64,000 bases of DNA from CAZLPZ01 sp964607245 (GTDB lineage: Bacteria; Pseudomonadota; Alphaproteobacteria; Micavibrionales; Micavibrionaceae), in the NCBI GenBank assembly GCA_964607245.1, contig CAZSIB010000002.1:1-64000 (forward strand), read 5' to 3'. Shown piece after piece: positions 1-7,978 of this stretch. How positions within the stretch are numbered: the first letter of the stretch is position 1; each line of letters starts with the position of its first letter. The translations under genes were made by a program, and so were the position numbers. The notes beneath the pieces are model-generated. The model made no database searches. It was given only the letters and a program-made list of their open reading frames with translations, and had not been told where the DNA came from.

Positions 1-1
1 A

Positions 2-1228
2 AAACGCGCACAGGACATTGGGCTTGAAAATTATACAGGCACCGCGTTTCCGGTGATGTATTGGGATGTGTTTGGGGTCAAAGGGCATCCTGTCCGTGCG
101 ACCCTTGCCGATATTGGACCGTTATTGTTGGCGCACATGTTCGATTTGAACGAGACCCAAAGTGGTGTTTTAAACATTGCCTTTCATCTGGCGGCCCAAG
201 AAAATTTACCCCTTATTGATCTTTCTGATTTACGTGCACTTCTGGCTGACATGGCGGAGCGGGCAGATCAAATCGGGCGCGATTACGGTCATGTGGCGCC
301 CGCAACACTGGGGACGATTCAGCGCAGGTTGTTAGAAATCGAAACCCAAAATGGCAGTACATTTTTTGGAGAACCTGCTCTCGATATTCAAGACTTTGTA
401 CAAGTGGATGATCAAGGGCAGGGGTATATCAATATCCTGGCAGCAAACCGATTGATTGGATCGCCGCGTGTGTATAGCGCGTTTTTGCTGTGGCTTTTGT
501 CGCGCCTTTTTGACGTGTTACCCGAAGTTGGAGATTTACCCGCCCCCAAGATCGTCTTCTTTTTTGACGAGGCGCATTTATTGTTCGAGCGTGCGCAGAA
601 ATCATTACTGGAACGTATTGAGCAAATGGTTCGTTTGATCCGGTCAAAGGGTGTTGGGGTTTATTTCGTCACGCAAAATCCGACGGATATTCCCGATGAC
701 GTTGCCGCGCAATTATCGAACCGTGTGCAACATGCGTTACGTGCGTTCACTCCCGACGGTCAAAAGGCTGTCAAGGTCGCAGCCGATACGCTACGCGAGA
801 ATTCAGCCTTTAAAACGGCGGACGTGATTGGGGAACTGAGCGTTGGAGAGGCGTTGGTTTCTGTTCTTCAAGGGAAGGGAGAACCGTCGGTTGTTGAACG
901 GACATTGATCCGGCCGCCGTGCGCGCGCATGGGCCCCATTGAAGATGCTGAACGTCGAGAAGTCATGCGTTATTCCAAAGTCGCGCATAAATATACGGAA
1001 CGGAAAGAAACATCCTCTGTGGCAGATATTCTGCGTAACCGAGAATCCGTCCCCGCGCGTCAAAATTCTCCCTCAAACGATGATCGTGGCGCGAAACGCA
1101 GTTCTGGACGCCCCCGTGACAGCATTATTGATGCAACGCTGAAATCAACAGCACGTACAATTGGGAGTACAGTTGGACGTGAAATTGTGCGTGCGGTGTT
1201 AAAGAATATTCTTGGCCGCGGCAGATAA
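2..1228 (+). CDS. HerA/DUF853-type ATPase, C-terminal part (5' end outside window)
   Basis: The frame is open to the first base of the window, so this is the C-terminal part of a longer protein (about 409 residues visible). It resembles the DUF853/YjgR branch of HerA-like P-loop ATPases. The Walker A part is upstream and not seen. Visible features are a WDVFG-type segment near the start, a long helical region, and a Walker B strand with FFFDEAH near 546-580, followed by a VTQNP segment typical of the family. The C-terminus is basic. The family is thought to be a DNA-translocating or helicase-like ATPase of uncertain role. The stop lies 9 bases before the next gene. Confidence 0.8.
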   Translation, partial: KRAQDIGLENYTGTAFPVMYWDVFGVKGHPVRATLADIGPLLLAHMFDLNETQSGVLNIAFHLAAQENLPLIDLSDLRALLADMAERADQIGRDYGHVAPATLGTIQRRLLEIETQNGSTFFGEPALDIQDFVQVDDQGQGYINILAANRLIGSPRVYSAFLLWLLSRLFDVLPEVGDLPAPKIVFFFDEAHLLFERAQKSLLERIEQMVRLIRSKGVGVYFVTQNPTDIPDDVAAQLSNRVQHALRAFTPDGQKAVKVAADTLRENSAFKTADVIGELSVGEALVSVLQGKGEPSVVERTLIRPPCARMGPIEDAERREVMRYSKVAHKYTERKETSSVADILRNRESVPARQNSPSNDDRGAKRSSGRPRDSIIDATLKSTARTIGSTVGREIVRAVLKNILGRGR

Positions 1229-1237
1229 GGGTTTAAA

Positions 1238-1879
1238 ATGGGTACTTACATTGTAGGGGCAGAAAAATCGCCAAATTCTGCTGTTATTCTGCTTCATGGG
1301 TATGGAGCAAACGGACAAGATTTAATCGGACTTGGGGAGGAATGGAAAACAATTCTTCCGGATACGGTGTTTATTGCACCGGATGCACCGAATATTTGTG
1401 AGATGTCGCCTTTTGGTTATCAATGGTTTTCGCTTGGAGATTGGTCGCCGATGTCACTGTCTGCGGGGGCGCGTGCGGCTGCGCCCTGGGTCAATAATTT
1501 TATTGACGTGCAACTTGAAAAATACAAAATTCGTGATGAAAACCTTGTCCTTTGCGGATTTTCGCAAGGCACGATGATGGCGCTTTATATTGCGCTGCGC
1601 CGCGCAAAAAAGATTGCGGGGGTCTTAGGGTATTCGGGGGCCTTGATTTGCACGGAAGAGTGGTCGCAGATCAAGATTCAAAAGCCGGATATCTGCCTCA
1701 TTCACGGTATTGCAGATAACGTTGTCCCCGTTGCGGCGTATTATCATGCGGCACAAGTGTTGCAAGAAAACGAATTCCCGTTTGATGGGCATGTGCTGCA
1801 TGGTTTGATGCATGGCATCAACGATTATGGGTCAAAACTGGGTGCGGATTTCTTGACACGGGTCTTGGTGAAACCCTAA
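1238..1879 (+). CDS. Carboxylesterase/phospholipase-type alpha/beta hydrolase
   Basis: This 213-residue cytoplasmic serine hydrolase belongs to the phospholipase/carboxylesterase family. It has an early HGYGANG oxyanion segment, a GFSQG nucleophile elbow with Ser109, an Asp in the IHGIADNVVP segment and a His in LHGLMHG, which form a complete catalytic triad. Length is normal for the family. It starts 9 bases after the ATPase gene and may be co-transcribed with it. Its TAA stop overlaps the stop codon of the convergent xth gene. The natural substrate cannot be read from the sequence. Confidence 0.85.
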   Translation: MGTYIVGAEKSPNSAVILLHGYGANGQDLIGLGEEWKTILPDTVFIAPDAPNICEMSPFGYQWFSLGDWSPMSLSAGARAAAPWVNNFIDVQLEKYKIRDENLVLCGFSQGTMMALYIALRRAKKIAGVLGYSGALICTEEWSQIKIQKPDICLIHGIADNVVPVAAYYHAAQVLQENEFPFDGHVLHGLMHGINDYGSKLGADFLTRVLVKP

Positions 1880-2661
1880 TCATTGATCTCCACAATGACA
1901 GGAACATGGTCCGATGGGCTGTCCCAATCGCGGGCATCAACCAAGATATCATGCGATCCAAGGCGCGGTTTTAAGGGCGGTGTCACCCACATATGGTCCA
2001 GACGCCGGCCACGGTTCGACGCCCGCCAATCACGATTACGGTACGACCACCATGTGTAACATTTTTCATTCCCCGGAACGAATGTTCGTGCAACGTCAAT
2101 CCACCCGAGAGAGTCTTGAAACTGGGCCAATTTTTCAACCTCAATCGGTGTGTGTGAGACAACATCCAGGAGTTGTTTGTGTGACCAGACATCGTGTTCC
2201 AGCGGGGCAACGTTAAAATCGCCACAGACGATGACGTTGTCCGATCGCGTATGTGTTGCCGGAAACCACCTCGTGACATCATCGATGAGATTCAGCTTGT
2301 GGAGGAACTTATCATTAAGCGCCGGATCCGGGATATCGCCCCCTGCGGGAATATACAGGCAGTGAAGATGTATGCCCGACACGCGTGCAGAAATATGCCG
2401 GCAATCCATCCGTCCCGCACGATGATGGATCTGTGGATCCTCAAGCGGGCGGCGTGAAAGAATGGCCACGCCGTTATATCCCTTCATCCCGTGAATATGC
2501 GCGGTATATCCCAAGGCCTGTAACGGGTCACGCGGGAAAAGGTCATCGATGGTTTTTGTTTCTTGAAGACAGATGACATCGGGATGAAGATTATCGATGA
2601 GTTTGATCAAGAGCGGCAATCTGAGCCGGACCGAATTGATGTTCCAGGTGACAAGGCGCAT
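1876..2661 (-). CDS. xth: Exodeoxyribonuclease III
   Basis: This 261-residue AP endonuclease and 3'-5' exonuclease acts in base excision repair. The endonuclease/exonuclease/phosphatase fold is clear: TWNINSVR at the N-terminus, CLQETK with the metal-binding Glu, CGDFNVAP in the centre, RRLDHMWV, and the terminal SDHVPV with the catalytic His. Length is standard. It lies 8 bases downstream of the zeta-toxin-like gene on the same strand, so the two probably form one transcript. The 3' end overlaps the convergent esterase by 3 bases. Confidence 0.93.
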   Translation of the reverse strand: MRLVTWNINSVRLRLPLLIKLIDNLHPDVICLQETKTIDDLFPRDPLQALGYTAHIHGMKGYNGVAILSRRPLEDPQIHHRAGRMDCRHISARVSGIHLHCLYIPAGGDIPDPALNDKFLHKLNLIDDVTRWFPATHTRSDNVIVCGDFNVAPLEHDVWSHKQLLDVVSHTPIEVEKLAQFQDSLGWIDVARTFVPGNEKCYTWWSYRNRDWRASNRGRRLDHMWVTPPLKPRLGSHDILVDARDWDSPSDHVPVIVEIND

Positions 2662-2669
2662 GGCCAGTA

Positions 2670-3341
2670 TTATCCCATCACAGCGTCAAGTGTTGTCTCT
2701 TGGAAGGGATGATCGGGATCAGAGTTATCAAGAACGCGGAAGGAGTCACAAAGATCGACATAGGCCGGGAGTAAAAGGTTTAAAGACGCCGCGCGTTCTT
2801 TCACCATGGCGGCGGCCGTATAGCGACCTGCACGCGTTTGTAACCGCCGCAAGGCCTCATCCACAGGACAAAAGACATAAGTCATCTGGATACGGTAGCC
2901 GCGTTGCTTGAATTGAGACAAACGATCTAAATTTTCGCGTCGAACGGACCCCATGTCTTGAATAATATGATAGCGTTTCTCGGCCGCTTCTTGCGCCATG
3001 TCATACGCCAAAAGTCGGGCCGGAATTTCCCAATGGCGAAAGGCGCTCGCGGCCCCCATCATCGAAATATCATCAATATATTCCGGCATGGCCATCATGA
3101 CGCGGTCTGGATCGAGAAGATAAGCGTTCCGGGGAAGTTCGCCGCGTTCAATCGCGGCGTCGACATAAACGCTTTTCCCGGACCCGGGGATACCCGCCAT
3201 GGCGTAAACGATGGGTTGGTCTTGGGGAGTCAGATCCTTGGGCAGAAATTGAAGGCGCAGACGCGCTGCCGTTGCTGGATCCATCGTGCGTTCTGAAATG
3301 ACGGTCAGCTCAAGGGGTTCTGGGTTGGGTGTCGATATCAT
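2670..3341 (-). CDS. Zeta-toxin-like P-loop kinase
   Basis: This 223-residue protein has a Walker A motif GIPGSGKS at residues 50-57, then a LLDPD segment and an HxxQDMGSV-type strand as in zeta-toxin/UDP-GlcNAc-kinase-like P-loop proteins. Many chromosomal members of this family have no known toxin role. No small epsilon-like antitoxin gene is adjacent: upstream there is only a 95-base intergenic region and downstream is xth. A housekeeping or stress-linked kinase is therefore as likely as a toxin. The substrate is not predictable here. Confidence 0.7.
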   Translation of the reverse strand: MISTPNPEPLELTVISERTMDPATAARLRLQFLPKDLTPQDQPIVYAMAGIPGSGKSVYVDAAIERGELPRNAYLLDPDRVMMAMPEYIDDISMMGAASAFRHWEIPARLLAYDMAQEAAEKRYHIIQDMGSVRRENLDRLSQFKQRGYRIQMTYVFCPVDEALRRLQTRAGRYTAAAMVKERAASLNLLLPAYVDLCDSFRVLDNSDPDHPFQETTLDAVMG

Positions 3342-3372
3342 AGGAATAAATATCCATTTTTTGAATAAGGGC

Positions 3373-3401
3373 TTGGCATCTCGGCATTATTTTTATATAA
3401 C
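3373..3401 (+). promoter_or_regulatory. Sigma-70-type promoter for the small membrane protein
   Basis: TTGGCA (3373-3378) and TATAAC (3396-3401) are separated by 17 bases, close to the consensus. The start codon of the membrane-protein gene lies 35 bases after the -10 element. Confidence 0.55.
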
Positions 3402-3436
3402 CCCCTTTATTAAGCGTCAAAGGAAAGTTAAGGGAT

Positions 3437-3901
3437 ATGCGTGCACCGCACCAAAAATTGCAGCGTCACATCGCCTGGGCGGTGATCCTGGCTGAAAGTA
3501 CCCATGTCTTTTGCTGTGTTCTACCGACAGTTGTAACGGTGTTGACTGTTATCTCAAGTCTGGGCGCCATGGCCCAGGTGCCGGGATTTATTCTGGACAT
3601 GCACGAGGTTCTTCATACTTATGAAATACCAATGATCGTGTTTTCTGGGCTCGTCCTCATTCTGGGCTGGGGGCTTTATGGGGTCAGTCGACAGATTGAA
3701 TGCCAGAAACCGCACTGCGAACCCCATGCGCGTATATGTACGCCGCAAAAGAATAATACATTGTCGATTTTGGTTGTCGCATCCATTCTGTTTGTTGTGA
3801 ACGTGACCGTCTATCTGACCCTCCATCGTGGGAATGATGATCTTTTACATGCCGAAGCTATGGCACATCATCATCCCCATGCAGGCCATCGCCACCCCTG
3901 A
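3437..3901 (+). CDS. Small His-rich membrane protein of unknown function
   Basis: The 154-residue protein has about three hydrophobic segments (residues about 11-35, 52-75 and 110-128). The first carries a HVFCCVLPT stretch. Between the second and third segments lie cysteines and histidines, and the tail ends in alternating His and Pro residues. The paired Cys in the first membrane segment and the His-rich tail suggest metal binding or transport, in the manner of MerC-like proteins, but the family was not recognised with certainty. The start is supported by AAGG-type purine runs upstream and the promoter at 3373-3401. Confidence 0.6.
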   Translation: MRAPHQKLQRHIAWAVILAESTHVFCCVLPTVVTVLTVISSLGAMAQVPGFILDMHEVLHTYEIPMIVFSGLVLILGWGLYGVSRQIECQKPHCEPHARICTPQKNNTLSILVVASILFVVNVTVYLTLHRGNDDLLHAEAMAHHHPHAGHRHP

Positions 3902-4004
3902 AGTCTTTCGGCTTTTAAGCGCGTAAATCTACGGAATTGACGGCCTTGTGTGATCCGCTAGGATAGAGAGAAGATTTTAAATTTTCTTCCTGCCAGGTAT
4001 CCCC

Positions 4005-4904
4005 ATGATTTCTCAATCCACCCGCCACATTATGATGATGGAACCGCTTGCATTCCTGTCTAATCCTGAAACGATGGAAACGAATACCTATCAGTCGGTC
4101 AACCCAGCCGATACGGCAAGTATTAACGCCAAGGCAATTGCCGAGTTTCGGGCCCTTCGTGACCGATTGGTCATGGCGGGTGTCATCGTGACGACGGTGC
4201 AGGGCAGTTTAAGATCACCTGATGATATCTTCTGTAATAACTGGGTATCGACTCACGGCGATGGGTCGATGGTACTTTATCCCATGTTGGCCCCTAATCG
4301 TCGTTTGGAACGTCGGCCCGAACTTCTTCGTTTTCTAGAGGGACGTTATCGAACTGCGCTTGACCTGTCGGCCGAGGAATTAGAAGGGCGTTTTTTAGAA
4401 AGCACGGGGTCACTTGCGCTTGACCGGGTGAATAAGCGCGCGTATGTGGCCCTTTCACCGCGGACGGATCCGGAACTGGCCGAACGCTGGGCCGATGTGA
4501 TGGGCTATGAGCTTATCTTTTTCAATACGCGCAATCATGCCGGAAAGCCCGTTTATCACACAGATGTGGTGATGTACATTGGATCCTCGATGATTGGGAT
4601 TTGCGCAGATTGTATTCTCCCCGAAGATATTGACCGCGTTCTTGGAAAAATCCGTGAGACGCATCGCCCGCTTTTATTAAGTATGGATCAACTGCGTTCT
4701 TTCTGCGGAAATGCGCTGGAATTACGTGGTGTTCAGGATCGTCGGATTTTGGCGATGTCCGCCCGCGCGTATGATGCACTGACCCCGGATCAAAAAGATA
4801 CGATTATGATGTATTTCGATGGGGGAATTGTGGCCTCCAGTATTCCGACGATAGAAACATATGGCGGCGGCAGTGTCCGGTGTATGTTACTGGAACTGCA
4901 TTGA
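4005..4904 (+). CDS. ctlX: CtlX-type arginine deiminase/amidinotransferase-fold hydrolase
   Basis: This 299-residue protein fits the arginine deiminase/amidinotransferase superfamily, in the branch linked to citrulline use. The PDDIFCNNW motif (from residue 72) corresponds to the acidic catalytic segment, His185 sits in the HTDVVMY segment, and Cys293 in the C-terminal GGGSVRCM segment is the expected nucleophile. Length is typical. It is a single gene with its own upstream region, and no arginine catabolic operon is adjacent, so the physiological substrate remains inferred. Confidence 0.75.
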   Translation: MISQSTRHIMMMEPLAFLSNPETMETNTYQSVNPADTASINAKAIAEFRALRDRLVMAGVIVTTVQGSLRSPDDIFCNNWVSTHGDGSMVLYPMLAPNRRLERRPELLRFLEGRYRTALDLSAEELEGRFLESTGSLALDRVNKRAYVALSPRTDPELAERWADVMGYELIFFNTRNHAGKPVYHTDVVMYIGSSMIGICADCILPEDIDRVLGKIRETHRPLLLSMDQLRSFCGNALELRGVQDRRILAMSARAYDALTPDQKDTIMMYFDGGIVASSIPTIETYGGGSVRCMLLELH

Positions 4905-4949
4905 GTGATAACGATTCCAATTAAAAACTGAACAAGCCGCGAGGACTCC

Positions 4950-5020
4950 CCCTCCCCTTTGAAGGGGAGGGCCCGCGGGCGAAAGCCCGCTTTCTTTAGG
5001 TTTTGTGCGCCTGCGCGCAC
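4950..5020. repeat. Three successive palindromic hairpins
   Basis: Three perfect inverted repeats follow each other: a 10-base arm pair at 4950-4959/4962-4971, a 6-base arm pair with a GAAA loop at 4975-4980/4985-4990, and a 6-base arm pair at 5005-5010/5015-5020. They lie between the convergent ctlX and methyltransferase genes. They look like dispersed palindromic (REP-like) DNA and may also end transcripts from both sides. Confidence 0.65.
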
Positions 5021-5125
5021 GGGGTGGGGATGACTCGTTATCACGGACCTTAAACATTTAAAAAATCAACGCCCAGAATGGTCTTTTTTCTTGCATCATC
5101 TGTCTCGCTCGACACCCTCACCCTA

Positions 5126-5147
5126 CCCTCTCCCTCAAGGGAGAGGG
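5126..5147. repeat. Perfect 10-base-arm palindrome
   Basis: CCCTCTCCCT at 5126-5135 and its exact complement at 5138-5147 are separated by two bases. A degenerate relative lies near 59870-59890 at the end of topA, so this appears to be a dispersed family. The element lies 36 bases downstream of the stop of the leftward methyltransferase gene. Confidence 0.65.
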
Positions 5148-5182
5148 AAAAAGCGGCATGTTCGATTCTTCATTGGGATCTT

Positions 5183-6037
5183 TTAAATACGTTGGAGGAA
5201 CATTGAAAATGTCCGTGTTCTAAGCTCGTTTTCGTCGATATCTTGAAACAAAGGATCGAGTTGTTCTCGCTTTAGGGGAAGATGTGGCCAGTGGCCGCGT
5301 TCGGAAAAAATCATTTTAAAACCAGTGTCTTGGGCGATTTTCATGATCATCCCGGCTTGTAGACGGTTTGTATAAAATCCAGCCTTTGAAAACCAGGAGG
5401 CTTCCCAGATTTTCGCGGGGAATCGCAGATTATTCAGGCTATGGTTTAAATGATCCTGTAAATCGACAATATGCGATGAAAATCCACCAGGCTTCGTAAT
5501 TCGGTGCAAGATTTCGAATAAGTTCTGAACGTCATCTCGCCGCACATGTTCCAGGACAGAATGCGACCAAGAAAAATCGATAGAACCATCTGGGATGGGG
5601 GAAAGATCGGCAAGACCATGTGTTAAATACGTGGCGTTGCATCGGCGTAAGAGATCTTCCAAATCATCACAGGTCGAAAGATCCGGCACCTGAAGGCCAA
5701 GGCCCGAAAAATCATCGGCCAAACGGCGATAAGTATCCATCCGGCGTTCGGCAAACGCGCCAACATCCGATAAATAAACGTGCCGGGCGTGATGGGCAGA
5801 TGTTAAGAGGCAACTTGCCAAACTATCCCCGGGCCCAAGTTCAAGAAAAGTGAGGTGAGGCGGTAATCCATCTGGATAGGCGCGCGCCGTATGAATAGAA
5901 AATATTTTATGCGCATAGGTGGCCCGGTCCATTTGGCCATGCCGGAATACGCCCAATTTTTGCCACCACGCATAGGGGATCGGTAGATGCGCGATGATCA
6001 CTTTCAAAAGGATTTTGATCGGCCAGGGAATCATCAT
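5183..6037 (-). CDS. Class I SAM-dependent methyltransferase (glycan island)
   Basis: This 284-residue protein has a Rossmann-type methyltransferase core: FLELGPGDS as motif I (about residue 75), a DLSPIPDGSIDF segment and an HSVLEHV segment typical of class I enzymes. It begins with hydrophobic residues but no clear signal peptide. Its ATG overlaps the stop of the upstream 646-residue gene (ATGA), so it is translationally coupled to the left arm of the glycan island. It probably methylates a glycan or a glycan-linked lipid; the acceptor is unknown. Confidence 0.7.
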   Translation of the reverse strand: MMIPWPIKILLKVIIAHLPIPYAWWQKLGVFRHGQMDRATYAHKIFSIHTARAYPDGLPPHLTFLELGPGDSLASCLLTSAHHARHVYLSDVGAFAERRMDTYRRLADDFSGLGLQVPDLSTCDDLEDLLRRCNATYLTHGLADLSPIPDGSIDFSWSHSVLEHVRRDDVQNLFEILHRITKPGGFSSHIVDLQDHLNHSLNNLRFPAKIWEASWFSKAGFYTNRLQAGMIMKIAQDTGFKMIFSERGHWPHLPLKREQLDPLFQDIDENELRTRTFSMFLQRI

Positions 6038-7974
6038 GAGCGTACTTGACCAAGATATCGACGAATGTGTCGGACAAAGGGGCGTAAGGGTTTCTTGATA
6101 TGTCCCAGCGTCCGCGCAAGAAAAACGCGCGTAAGCCCATAAAAACGGTGAAAAAAGAGGGCCGTTTCTTTCAAAAAAACATTTCCCTGTCGGGGAAGAT
6201 AAGACTGTAAAAGAAAAATATCACTGCGGTCTTTGGTTTCGTTCCGGGCTTTTTTCATCCGCAAGATCACATCTGGAGCACAGAATTTCATGTCCATATA
6301 CCAACCATGGCGGCGCGGGTCACCGATGATATCTGGCACAGAATGTGGATAGGGTGATGTATTGTAGTCATGTGGACTGATCATATCAGGCAAGGGGGGC
6401 AGGGCGGAAGAATCGCCATGGTAAATAAAATCGATGTCATTTGGATTTCTTAATCCAAAAAGCCCCAAGAGGCCACTTCCGCCGATTGAAAAGTGCTCTA
6501 TCTCCAGGCCATTTTCATCGATCCATTTTTTATATGTTGTCAGTTTTTCATGGAAAGAGGGGAAGGGGCGTATCCCTGTGCGCAAAAAATCAAGGCTATT
6601 CTCATTGAATAAAACACGCGCGGCGCGCAAAGTTTCATCATCGCTATCGGTGATGTGAATGGAGTGATTGCCAATGCCATAGGCGTTCCGGATTTTTTCC
6701 TTCACGTTGCGAAGGTCTCTTGGGTCAAAATCATCGATTAAAAGCACATGGAGCGGGCCTGTAAAAGGAAAGCAGCTTTTTATTTTATGAAGGAACCCAT
6801 CACTATTGGTTTCGGGGTTCATGAATGAATGACCGTAATAAATTTGGTGTAACAGGCGTTCTCCCATAGAAGGAGAGAAAATAATTGTTTTTTTATAAAC
6901 AATTTTTGACATCCCCTCTAAATAATGGATTGCGGTTTTGTCGGATCCAGCAGAAGGGAAAACAACAGCCAGGGCTAAACCGTCTTTGATCCGGCAATAT
7001 TCGATCGCGGCTTCGTCCAGAATCTCTATAGGGCAGAGGGGATGACCATCGGGCGAATTTAAGAAAAAATCGGCATCTGCCCTATTCTTGGCCTCTGTAT
7101 CCAGTTGGACGGTGTGAACAGGGCGGTTCATGGCAATGGCGGCCGCAATGCGGTGTGCGCCATCCATCGCAACAAGAGACCGATCAACAGGAACGGCAGG
7201 GATATTTCGGGGATCTGGAATCGGGACAAGAAGTTGATGGAACTGATCCAGAAATGCCTTGAGGCCATGTTTTTCTGTGCCGTCATATTCAACAATATCG
7301 GGACCAGGGCCGGTGATCCGCGCCGCATGTTCTTTATAACAATAGTCGCGCCATTCTTTCGCCTGATCATTCAGGTACAGCCGCGCGTAATGTGCCTTGA
7401 TCGCAATATCAAACCGTGGCGATGTTAAAAGAGAGGCAGGAGACGCAAGGAAAGAAATCGCATGTGTTTCAGGTGGAAGATGCCGCAGGTAACGCGCGCT
7501 TTTTTCAAGGAACTTTTGAATGTGGAGTGAATCAAATCGTTCTGGAGGTATGGAATGAGAGGGAGTTTCAGAGGGGCGCCAAAAGACAGAGAGCGTATCT
7601 TCCTCGTGCAATAAACGGTAGCGATGCGATTCAAGCGTTACATAAAGCGGCGTTTTTTTTGTATCGGGCGGGATATAGATAAAAACGAGCTGTACGGTTG
7701 GATGACGTGTCAGATACGTGTTCAGGATATCCGGTGTTGTTGTATGAAAGGTAATCAGAAGCGCATCCGGGGTCTGTTTGCTCGACGGTTGATCAAACGT
7801 AAAAATATTTTTTAAGGCCAATGTATCTTGTGCATTTAAATCAATATCTCCGTGATGTGCGAGACTGACATGAACAAGCGGATGCTTGTTCATGTGCCGC
7901 TTGAGGCGCATCAGGACGGTTGGCGTAAAAAGAATTGGTTCCATAGAGAAATTTTCTGTTGGAGCATCTCTCAT
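6034..7974 (-). CDS. Large glycan-island protein with ParB-like and nucleotidyltransferase-like regions
   Basis: About 646 residues; not recognised as a named family. The central part has a MDGAHRIAAA segment, as seen in ParB/sulfiredoxin-like nucleotide-binding folds. The C-terminal third has a GGSGLLGLFG...NDIDF pattern similar to the G-S-x-D-x-D core of nucleotidyltransferases. The longest open frame begins with TTG at 8001, inside the ABC transporter gene; the ATG at 7974, 4 bases after the transporter's TAA, is a better start, and ATG 7944 is possible. The setting among glycan genes suggests a role in sugar or phospho-sugar transfer, which is inference only. Confidence 0.65.
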   Translation of the reverse strand: MRDAPTENFSMEPILFTPTVLMRLKRHMNKHPLVHVSLAHHGDIDLNAQDTLALKNIFTFDQPSSKQTPDALLITFHTTTPDILNTYLTRHPTVQLVFIYIPPDTKKTPLYVTLESHRYRLLHEEDTLSVFWRPSETPSHSIPPERFDSLHIQKFLEKSARYLRHLPPETHAISFLASPASLLTSPRFDIAIKAHYARLYLNDQAKEWRDYCYKEHAARITGPGPDIVEYDGTEKHGLKAFLDQFHQLLVPIPDPRNIPAVPVDRSLVAMDGAHRIAAAIAMNRPVHTVQLDTEAKNRADADFFLNSPDGHPLCPIEILDEAAIEYCRIKDGLALAVVFPSAGSDKTAIHYLEGMSKIVYKKTIIFSPSMGERLLHQIYYGHSFMNPETNSDGFLHKIKSCFPFTGPLHVLLIDDFDPRDLRNVKEKIRNAYGIGNHSIHITDSDDETLRAARVLFNENSLDFLRTGIRPFPSFHEKLTTYKKWIDENGLEIEHFSIGGSGLLGLFGLRNPNDIDFIYHGDSSALPPLPDMISPHDYNTSPYPHSVPDIIGDPRRHGWYMDMKFCAPDVILRMKKARNETKDRSDIFLLQSYLPRQGNVFLKETALFFHRFYGLTRVFLARTLGHIKKPLRPFVRHIRRYLGQVRS

Positions 7975-7978
7975 CAGG

